DNA of 64,000 nucleotides. Source: an uncultured Faecalibacterium sp. (GTDB lineage Bacteria; Bacillota; Clostridia; Oscillospirales; Ruminococcaceae). Numbering within the stretch: position 1 is the first letter of the stretch; each line of letters opens with the position of its first letter. The stretch lies in contig CABQER010000003.1 of NCBI GenBank assembly GCA_902463235.1, positions 1 to 64,000 of the forward strand. Reading direction: 5' to 3'. Position numbers and translations under genes: made by a program. The notes beneath the pieces were generated by a model. It ran no database searches, was not told the origin of the DNA, and worked only from the letters and a program-made list of their open reading frames with translations. This document shows, one piece after another, positions 57,388 through 64,000 of the stretch.

Positions 57388-58470
57388 CTAGGTGGCAGCT
57401 TTGGCGTGGCGCTGCCGCACCCGGCATTCCAGCGCCTTGTAAAAGCTGCTCAGGCAGAGCGTGAGCAAAAGTACGGTCAGGGTCCAGACCACGGGATGTA
57501 CCGTAAGGTTAAACTTGTCCGCGAACCACTCCATATACCGGATCAGCACCTGATGGATCAGAAAACCGTAAGGAGACAGCCCCGCCAGCCACAAAAACGG
57601 CTTTGCGGAAAACAGCCGGGAAATGAACCCCTTGCCCACGGCAAGCAGCCAGACCAGCAGCACCGCAGAGGGGATAAACAGCACATTGTACCGGAAGGCC
57701 GCTGCACCCAGAACCCCCACCTGTCTGGCGGCGATAAACAGGCAGCCGCCCGCAAGCAGCACAGCGGCAAGTTCCAGCAGGGAGAAAACACCGCGCGGCA
57801 GGGTGCTTACCTGTTTGCGGCTGTGGTAAAGACAGCCCATGCAGCAGCTGATGGTAAAATTTCCCGCCCGGAAAAGCGGGCACAGATAGGTCAGGTAAAA
57901 GACTGTCGTTTCATTGAACCCGGCCTTCCAGAAAACAAAGGACGCAAGGCACTGTGCGCAGAAAATCACCGCGGCTATGCAGCGCAGCCTGCGGGCATCT
58001 GCTTTTTTCAGCACGGCGAGTAGCGGGGGGAAGATGGCATACAGAAAAGCCTGTAACGAAAGATACCACGCCACCCCGTTCAGGCAGAACCAGAAACGGT
58101 TGGAAGGAACCCATGTCTGCAGCAGGAAAATGCTTACCAAAAGCTGCGCTGCACAGGATAGCGCTCCACGGACAGAGGGCTGCGCCAGAAGCCCCTTCAG
58201 CACAAATAACAGCGCGGCAGTCATCATAATAAGGTGCAGCAGGTACAGCTTGCGTATTTTTTGCAGGGAAAAGGCGATGGCAGACCGCACCCCCGGTGCT
58301 GTGGGAGGACGGTCGTAATGGTTGCAGGTCATCAGGAACCCGGACAGCGCCACGAACACCGTGATCGCCCACGGGCTCAGCCACGGCAGCCCGCAATGGG
58401 AGAGGACGATGCACAAAAATGCGACTGCCCGCAGTCCCTGTAAAGATGAGATCAGCTTTTTGTCTGTCAA
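57388..58470 (-). CDS. Acyltransferase-3 family membrane protein (OafA-like)
   Basis: A 360-residue polytopic membrane acyltransferase that typically O-acetylates sugars of surface polymers. It opens with ISSLQGLRAVAFLCIVLSH, holding the family Arg and His (RAVA and SHCG), and has about ten hydrophobic segments. I set the start at TTG 58470 because CGGAGG lies seven bases upstream and the family N-terminus begins there; upstream in-frame ATGs lack an RBS and overlap the promoter. It is a single-gene unit. Confidence 0.85.
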   Translation of the reverse strand: MTDKKLISSLQGLRAVAFLCIVLSHCGLPWLSPWAITVFVALSGFLMTCNHYDRPPTAPGVRSAIAFSLQKIRKLYLLHLIMMTAALLFVLKGLLAQPSVRGALSCAAQLLVSIFLLQTWVPSNRFWFCLNGVAWYLSLQAFLYAIFPPLLAVLKKADARRLRCIAAVIFCAQCLASFVFWKAGFNETTVFYLTYLCPLFRAGNFTISCCMGCLYHSRKQVSTLPRGVFSLLELAAVLLAGGCLFIAARQVGVLGAAAFRYNVLFIPSAVLLVWLLAVGKGFISRLFSAKPFLWLAGLSPYGFLIHQVLIRYMEWFADKFNLTVHPVVWTLTVLLLTLCLSSFYKALECRVRQRHAKAAT

Positions 58471-58525
58471 AGTATCCTCCGTTCTGCCGCAAAGCGCGGC
58501 AGCTGTGTTTTTGCAATGCATTATA

Positions 58526-58554
58526 AGTATAAAAAAGGTGGCGCGTCCTGTCAA
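58526..58554 (-). promoter_or_regulatory. Consensus promoter of the acyltransferase gene
   Basis: On the minus strand: TTGACA (58554-58549), 17 bp, TATACT (58531-58526), a near-perfect sigma-A promoter. The 58471-58774 gap otherwise holds only the groESL promoter and CIRCE. Confidence 0.78.
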
Positions 58555-58633
58555 GAACACGCCGCTTTTTTGCGTGGCAGGGTGCGATTTTTGAGCGTCA
58601 TAAATTCTTAACAAAGAAAAATTGCAAAACCCC

Positions 58634-58693
58634 TTGATTTTTCAGGGCAAGATGAGTACAATACACTTAGCACTCAGAGAAAAGGAGTGCTAA
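58634..58693 (+). promoter_or_regulatory. groESL promoter with CIRCE operator
   Basis: TTGATT (58634-58639), 17 bp, TACAAT (58657-58662). The CIRCE inverted repeat TTAGCACTC-N9-GAGTGCTAA occupies 58667-58693 with no mismatch. HrcA is expected to bind here and repress groESL until heat or misfolding stress. Confidence 0.95.
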
Positions 58694-58774
58694 ACCACTG
58701 CGGAGCATACACGAAGCCCCCGCAGGACGCAACAAAGTTTCAAATAAATTCAATATAATTGGAGGGCAAGAATT

Positions 58775-59062
58775 ATGAAGATCATTCCTCTTGCAGACCG
58801 TGTTGTCATTAAGACTGTTGAAGTCGAGGAGACCACCAAGGGTGGCCTGATCCTGACCGGCAGCGCAAAAGAGAAGCCGCAGGTGGCACAGGTCATCGCA
58901 GTTGGCCCCGGCGGTGTCGTGGACGGCAAGGAAGTCAAGATGACCGTCAAGGTCGGCGACAAGGTCCTCACCAGCAAGTACTCCGGCACCGAGGTCAAGG
59001 TGGACGGCGAAGAGTGCACCATCGTGCGCCAGAGCGACATTCTGGCTGTTGTGGAAGACTGA
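58775..59062 (+). CDS. groES: Co-chaperonin GroES
   Basis: A 95-residue Cpn10 that caps the GroEL ring. KIIPLADRVVIKTVEVEE at the start, the mobile-loop segment TTKGGLILTGSAKEKP and the closing GEECTIVRQSDILAVVE are typical. Its RBS is TGGAGGG. It is transcribed from the CIRCE-controlled promoter with groEL 51 bp downstream. Confidence 0.97.
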   Translation: MKIIPLADRVVIKTVEVEETTKGGLILTGSAKEKPQVAQVIAVGPGGVVDGKEVKMTVKVGDKVLTSKYSGTEVKVDGEECTIVRQSDILAVVED

Positions 59063-59086
59063 AACTGATTTTTCCTTTTCAATTGA

Positions 59087-60748
<1,662 letters not shown>

Positions 60749-60774
60749 TAGCTGCCAAAAAACCGCATGAATCC

Positions 60775-60845
60775 TTGATTTTTGGAGTGCGCAAGAGCGG
60801 ATTTACGCCAAACTTACGCCACTTACGCCAAAAATCAAAGCGCAC
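60775..60845. repeat. Inverted repeat enclosing three TTACGCC direct repeats
   Basis: TTGATTTTTGG (60775-60785) is repeated in inverse orientation as CCAAAAATCAA (60828-60838), and GTGCGC (60787-60792) as GCGCAC (60840-60845). Between them TTACGCC occurs three times (60803-60809, 60814-60820, 60823-60829). It lies between groEL and its terminator, where the chromosome changes to accessory DNA. It could be an attachment-site remnant or a protein-binding array. Confidence 0.5.
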
Positions 60846-60858
60846 TATAGGGTAACAA

Positions 60859-60896
60859 AATCGGCACTCGCTGAAAAGCGGGTGCCGATTTTTTGC
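60859..60896 (+). terminator. Terminator of groESL
   Basis: A 14-bp stem with one G-U pair (60859-60872 with 60877-60890) is followed by a T run of six (from AATT into TTTTTTG). Confidence 0.9.
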
Positions 60897-60969
60897 GTCT
60901 AGGGGATTTGAAGACTCATGAAACACACTGATGGATTCTGCGAGCGGCAGACTGTCAGCGGCTTTATTG

Positions 60970-60998
60970 TTGACGAAAAACAAAGGTAGGGATACAAT
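60970..60998 (+). promoter_or_regulatory. Promoter of the accessory unit
   Basis: TTGACG (60970-60975), 17 bp, TACAAT (60993-60998), 40 bp upstream of the truncated zinc-finger gene. It probably drives that gene and the KAP-like NTPase gene. Confidence 0.7.
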
Positions 60999-61037
60999 AA
61001 TAAAAAAGAATGTAAAACCGGAAGGGAGCGTGCCGCC

Positions 61038-61253
61038 ATGGAAAATCAGAGGGATTTCTGCACAGAATGCCGCAGAGAAACAAACTACACCTTGAAGAAA
61101 ATCAAAAGCAACCAGACTATTCGGGGTAAAGAGTACACTTTTGAGATCGCGGCTGCTTTCTGCAACGAATGCGGCGGCGAAATGGGGATTCCCGGCCTGA
61201 TAGACTACAACATAAAGGAGATAGACGAGCAGTACCATAGCATCAGAACGTGA
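61038..61253 (+). pseudogene. Truncated MqsA/YgiT-type zinc-finger protein
   Basis: A 71-residue protein matching only the N-terminal zinc-binding domain of MqsA/YgiT-type antitoxins: two CxxC pairs (CTEC and CNEC) flank a beta-rich segment, then GIPGLIDYNIKEIDEQY. In full-length relatives this is followed by a helix-turn-helix DNA-binding domain; here the frame ends at SIRT, eight residues after DEQ. The start has GAAGGGAG upstream and a good promoter. It could be a broken antitoxin or a small stand-alone zinc-ribbon protein. No matching toxin gene is beside it. Confidence 0.65.
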
Positions 61254-61320
61254 GATGGGTTAAAGAAGCGTACTGCAACAATGATATAAAAGTAGTTTCT
61301 TTTCGTGTGAGGTGAAATCA

Positions 61321-63012
61321 ATGAATGCTGACTATGTTGAAAATATCATTCGAAATATTGATGAGAAGTTTTATACCTATAAGTGCATCTTGGTTGATGG
61401 TACTTGGGGCATTGGAAAGTCCTATATGGTAAGAAAAGCATTAGAGGACAAGAAAGATAAGGCTTTTTATGTATCGCTGTTTGGGCTGGAAAGTGCTCAG
61501 CAAATATATCATGATATTTTATATCAACTGCTTCTTCATACAGAGAATGGTGGAAAATTAGTTGAGTGGTGTAAGGATATAACTAAGATTTTTGGAAATT
61601 TCAATGAAAAGATAAAAAATATAAATACTATTTTGGAAAGTCATTTTTCAGAACGGGATTTGCTGAAAACGATAATCCAAAAATTTGAAGGACATTGTAT
61701 TATTGTGGTTGATGATTTAGAAAGGCATAAAAAAGGAGTGAACTTTGAGGAAGCTTTGGGAATAATTGAAAACCTGAAGCAATTTGAACAAGTTAAAATC
61801 ATTCTTATTGCGCATTCTGGAGAAATTCGTAGTGAGGATAAAGATATTTATGACAAATTCAAAGAAAAGGTAATAGATAGAATATTTGAGGTGACGGAAC
61901 ATTCAAATTCTATCAAGTGGGATAGAATGGGAAAGCAGGAATTTATTGCGAATTTCTTGTCTCAGCATAATGTGAAAAATTTGCGAACATTACAAAAAGC
62001 AAGATGTTTTTTTAATGATGTGGAACGGTGCTGCTTGGAGATTAAGGACGAGAAATTTATCGATGAAATACGGCAGATATGTTTTGCGGTAGTAGTTGAA
62101 GATACGGATAAGCTTTATTATAGAGAGCTTCCTGAATTTTCAGAACAGGATGCCTCAAATCCTCAAAAGCGAGTGACGAGGATTTTGGCAGAAAGTGAAA
62201 ATAAGATAGAATCAAGGCTGGGACAGTATACTAAAAAATTGAAGTCGGGAGAGGCATTGGTAAAATGTATTTACAAATATTATAAAAATGAAAAGATATT
62301 GACGAAAGAGGAGATGGAAATACATTACAAAATATATCGAAAAGCGGGAGACATACCTAATAATTATAAGTCTGAAAAAGAAATGAGACAATATATTAGC
62401 GTGTGGAAAACTGAATTTGATGAGGCAAAGGGGAGCACTGAATTAACTTTTTTGGCGGGAGAATATGATCGATGGTATCAGGTTTTAGGGGAGGATGACA
62501 AAGAGCTGATAGAAACCTATGAAAAAAAGCTTGAGAAGTTCTTTGTTGACGAAGCAAAGAAAATAATGCCCAATCCTTTGGATCACTATAGTGGAGGTAA
62601 ATTTGACAATGCCACACAAACGGTAAGAGAAATATATAATGAAGTGCTCAAAAGAGCAAAATGCAGATTGGTGCAGGATTATATAGAGTATCTTTGTGAA
62701 AAGACAAATGACGAGACAGCTTGGAAATATTCAGGACAGCTTAGGGACTGGTATACAGATAGCACGGATATAGGAAAGTATATTGAAGATAATCTGGAAA
62801 GGCTTTTTACTGAAAAATCGTTCCCTGTATTTGGTATGAATGATTGTAAATATTATACCTGCTGCAACATTATTAAGATGCTGTATCAGAAAGATAGTGA
62901 GCATTTTGTTGAACGGTATAAAGAGCTGAAAACAAGTTTTGACCGCATGAGCATTTACCGAACGGAGATGATTCTCAGAGAACTCGAAATCCTAAATCAA
63001 ATCAATAAATAA
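61321..63012 (+). CDS. KAP-like P-loop NTPase, unknown function, defence-like
   Basis: A 563-residue protein in markedly AT-rich DNA, unlike its neighbours. Walker A is GTWGIGKS (residues 27-34), Walker B ends in VVDD (Asp131, Asp132) as part of the DDLER motif, and EKVIDRIFEV (about 182-191) may supply a sensor/arginine finger. These are marks of KAP-type and related STAND-like NTPases. From about residue 210 to the end it is helical and charged, with no second domain I can name and no transmembrane helix. The start is ATG 61321 with GAGGTG six bases before. It follows the truncated zinc-finger gene by 67 bp. KAP NTPases are often found in phage-defence loci; a role here is inference. Confidence 0.75.
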   Translation: MNADYVENIIRNIDEKFYTYKCILVDGTWGIGKSYMVRKALEDKKDKAFYVSLFGLESAQQIYHDILYQLLLHTENGGKLVEWCKDITKIFGNFNEKIKNINTILESHFSERDLLKTIIQKFEGHCIIVVDDLERHKKGVNFEEALGIIENLKQFEQVKIILIAHSGEIRSEDKDIYDKFKEKVIDRIFEVTEHSNSIKWDRMGKQEFIANFLSQHNVKNLRTLQKARCFFNDVERCCLEIKDEKFIDEIRQICFAVVVEDTDKLYYRELPEFSEQDASNPQKRVTRILAESENKIESRLGQYTKKLKSGEALVKCIYKYYKNEKILTKEEMEIHYKIYRKAGDIPNNYKSEKEMRQYISVWKTEFDEAKGSTELTFLAGEYDRWYQVLGEDDKELIETYEKKLEKFFVDEAKKIMPNPLDHYSGGKFDNATQTVREIYNEVLKRAKCRLVQDYIEYLCEKTNDETAWKYSGQLRDWYTDSTDIGKYIEDNLERLFTEKSFPVFGMNDCKYYTCCNIIKMLYQKDSEHFVERYKELKTSFDRMSIYRTEMILRELEILNQINK

Positions 63013-63015
63013 GAC

Positions 63016-63059
63016 AAGCCGCCCAGCGACCTTACGGTCTCGCTGGGCGGCTTATTTTT
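63016..63059. terminator. Bidirectional terminator between the NTPase and XRE genes
   Basis: A 14-bp stem (63016-63029 with 63040-63053) is followed on the plus strand by ATTTTTTG. It overlaps the end of the convergent XRE gene. Confidence 0.88.
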
Positions 63060-63354
63060 TGCGTTTCCACAACAGATATTCTTCGTAGCGGTGCATCTCG
63101 TTCTGTTCTTCTTCGGTCAGGCGCTGGCGCTGTTTGCGGGCTTCGTCCGAGGGGTCGATGTCGGTCAGACCCAGTAGGTAGTCGGCAGAGGTGCCATAAC
63201 GCTTGCAGAGTGCAATCAAAACTTCATGGCTGGGAGATGCTTTGTCGCGTTCCCATGTGCGGACGGTAGGCACTGAAACATGAAATGCTTTTGCTAAATC
63301 TTCTTGCGTTTCACCGTTTAATTTGCGTAATTCCGCGAGCCGTTCGCCAATCAT
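63052..63354 (-). CDS. XRE-family helix-turn-helix regulator (controller-like)
   Basis: A 100-residue Cro/CI-type DNA-binding protein. The HTH spans about residues 4-58: LAELRKLNGETQEDLAKAF, then VSVPTVRTWERDKASPS and YGTSADYLLGL. The C-terminal third is charged and helical. It is divergent from a methyltransferase-like gene, with several palindromes in the 177-bp space between, the arrangement of restriction-modification controller (C) proteins. C-proteins are usually 75-100 residues, so the size fits. The RBS is weak (AGGGATTAGG). Confidence 0.88.
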   Translation of the reverse strand: MIGERLAELRKLNGETQEDLAKAFHVSVPTVRTWERDKASPSHEVLIALCKRYGTSADYLLGLTDIDPSDEARKQRQRLTEEEQNEMHRYEEYLLWKRKK

Positions 63355-63531
63355 CCTAATCCCTGCCTTTCTTTGCTATCAGTATAAATAATATTGTCGC
63401 TTTTGACAAAAACCGATAATCCCGTTGTCAGTTTTGCTTAAAAGTGATAATATTATTATCATAATAGTGCGAAAGTGATAAGAATACTGACACTTCCGCC
63501 ACAACGCTAAGGCAAAGCGAGGGAATCCCCG
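63355..63531. promoter_or_regulatory. Operator-rich divergent control region
   Basis: Minus-strand promoter for the XRE gene: TTGTCA (63409-63404), 17 bp, TATACT (63386-63381), overlapped by the palindrome TGTC-N6-GACA (63395-63408). Plus-strand candidates: TTGTCA (63425-63430) with 17 bp to TAATAT (63448-63453). The palindrome GATAATATTATTATC (63446-63460) overlaps it. AAAGTGATAA occurs twice (63441-63450 and 63472-63481), and TGTCAG at 63426 mirrors CTGACA at 63487. Confidence 0.65.
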
Positions 63532-64000
63532 TTGGAACAACTGATCGACTTTCACGCACCGGAAGTACAGGCGGTGCTGGATACGCTACTAAAAGATAAA
63601 TCCACCGGTAAAAACATCATCTGGGCAACCGACCCGCCGGAAGAACTGCAAACGGTAATGTACGAACCGGTGACGGATAAATCCCAGATCACTGCGCAGC
63701 AGCTCTGGCTGACCCACTACGAGGTGGTGCTGCCCCGGATGATGAAGCAGACCGACACCCAGCAGCAGCGCACCCGCAAAAAAGGCGAGGTGTTCAGCCC
63801 TGCATGGGTCTGCAACAAGATGAACAACGCACTGGACGCCGACTGGTTCCGTGCGCTGGGGGCAGAGGAGAGCGCCGGGCAGTTCACGGTGGAGCTGCCC
63901 CAAGGCTGGCAGACGGTGGAAACGCCGGTGCAGTTCCCAGCGTGCAAGGGCAGGACCACGGCATGGGTGCAGTATGTGCAGAGCCGCCGTTTGGAGGTGA
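63532..64000 (+). CDS. Start of a restriction-modification methyltransferase-like gene (runs off the window)
   Basis: An open frame begins at TTG 63532 (GCGAGGGA upstream) and stays open to the window end, 156 codons. It starts EQLIDFHAPEVQAVLDTLL. The segment RTRKKGEVFSPAWVCNKMNN (about residues 83-102) resembles the conserved start of N6-adenine methyltransferase subunits of Type II/IIG-like restriction systems, which read GEVFTP.W. The catalytic motifs would lie downstream and are not visible. Composition is GC-rich like the host chromosome. Incomplete at the 3' end, so the assignment is tentative. Confidence 0.65.
   Translation, partial: MEQLIDFHAPEVQAVLDTLLKDKSTGKNIIWATDPPEELQTVMYEPVTDKSQITAQQLWLTHYEVVLPRMMKQTDTQQQRTRKKGEVFSPAWVCNKMNNALDADWFRALGAEESAGQFTVELPQGWQTVETPVQFPACKGRTTAWVQYVQSRRLEV

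Noticed and set aside
60900..60925. A tRNA 3'-end-like string (AGGGGATTTGAA) as an island attachment site
   Set aside because: No acceptor stem or T-loop could be built around it and no CCA end follows.
63532..64000. Minus-strand frames opposite the methyltransferase-like start
   Set aside because: The plus-strand frame has an RBS, family-like sequence and fits the divergent promoter; the opposite frames have none of these.

Overview
The window is a stretch of a bacterial chromosome whose gene content, high GC and Firmicutes-type signals (strong AGGAGG ribosome-binding sites, sigma-A promoters, CIRCE/HrcA control, RNase J, GdpP, TilS-Hpt-FtsH order) fit a high-GC member of the Oscillospiraceae/Ruminococcaceae. 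Faecalibacterium is my best guess. This is an inference from protein flavour and gene order; no rRNA gene is present to prove it. About 60 kb is ordinary, densely packed housekeeping DNA. The last 3 kb, downstream of groEL, is different: accessory, partly AT-rich and defence-like.

Layout. 0-3.5 kb (minus strand): glutamate dehydrogenase gdhA, a Tat/lipoprotein-type alpha/beta hydrolase, and an Mrp/NBP35 Fe-S carrier. 3.7-9.1 kb (plus): a SpoVB/MATE-type lipid-linked sugar flippase, a membrane-bound nucleotide-sugar dehydratase (CapD/PglF family), diaminopimelate decarboxylase and a small membrane protein, together suggesting envelope or glycan synthesis. 9.2-15.2 kb (minus): an SPFH-NfeD pair, then glycogen phosphorylase with a GH13 alpha-glucanase. 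15.6-24.8 kb (plus): zapA, a U32 peptidase, dut, maf, then mreB | mreC-mreD-pbp2 and mgsA, forming a cell-shape and division block. 24.9-25.9 kb (minus): rnhA coupled to a degenerate MnmA-like protein. 26-31.3 kb (plus): RNase J behind a long leader, the c-di-AMP phosphodiesterase gdpP, and UDP-galactopyranose mutase. 31.5-39.5 kb (plus): rplI, dnaB, tilS, hpt, ftsH and two unassigned membrane-anchored proteins. 39.7-41.6 kb: an autoregulated-looking LacI regulator with a HAD phosphatase. 41.7-44 kb (minus): pyk-luxS. 44.4-50 kb (plus): deoB-pdp and trkA-trkH. 50.3-53.8 kb: a YdjI-YdjG-YdjH-like SPFH / zinc-ribbon / TPM set. 53.9-58.5 kb: a Clp ATPase, a diacylglycerol-kinase-family enzyme and an acyltransferase. 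58.6-60.9 kb: CIRCE-groES-groEL with a strong terminator.

After groEL come triple TTACGCC repeats and an inverted repeat. A truncated MqsA/YgiT-type zinc-finger gene and an AT-rich, KAP-like P-loop NTPase of unknown role follow. An XRE regulator is then divergently arranged, across an operator-rich intergenic region, with the start of what looks like a restriction-modification methyltransferase gene that runs off the window. I read this as the edge of a defence island. The KAP-like NTPase is the best candidate for something undescribed.

Other points worth a look: a small hairpin repeat family with compensatory stem changes (10.8 and 31.3 kb), a MnmA paralog with a destroyed PP-loop, a membrane-tethered HEPN-like protein, a zinc-ribbon protein with four repeated E-x-TR-[IV/VM] sites next to ftsH, clusters of ACGTT-centred LacI-type sites around glgP/zapA, and a terminator inside the mreBCD cluster. 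I see no tRNA, rRNA, CRISPR array, insertion sequence or integrase gene.
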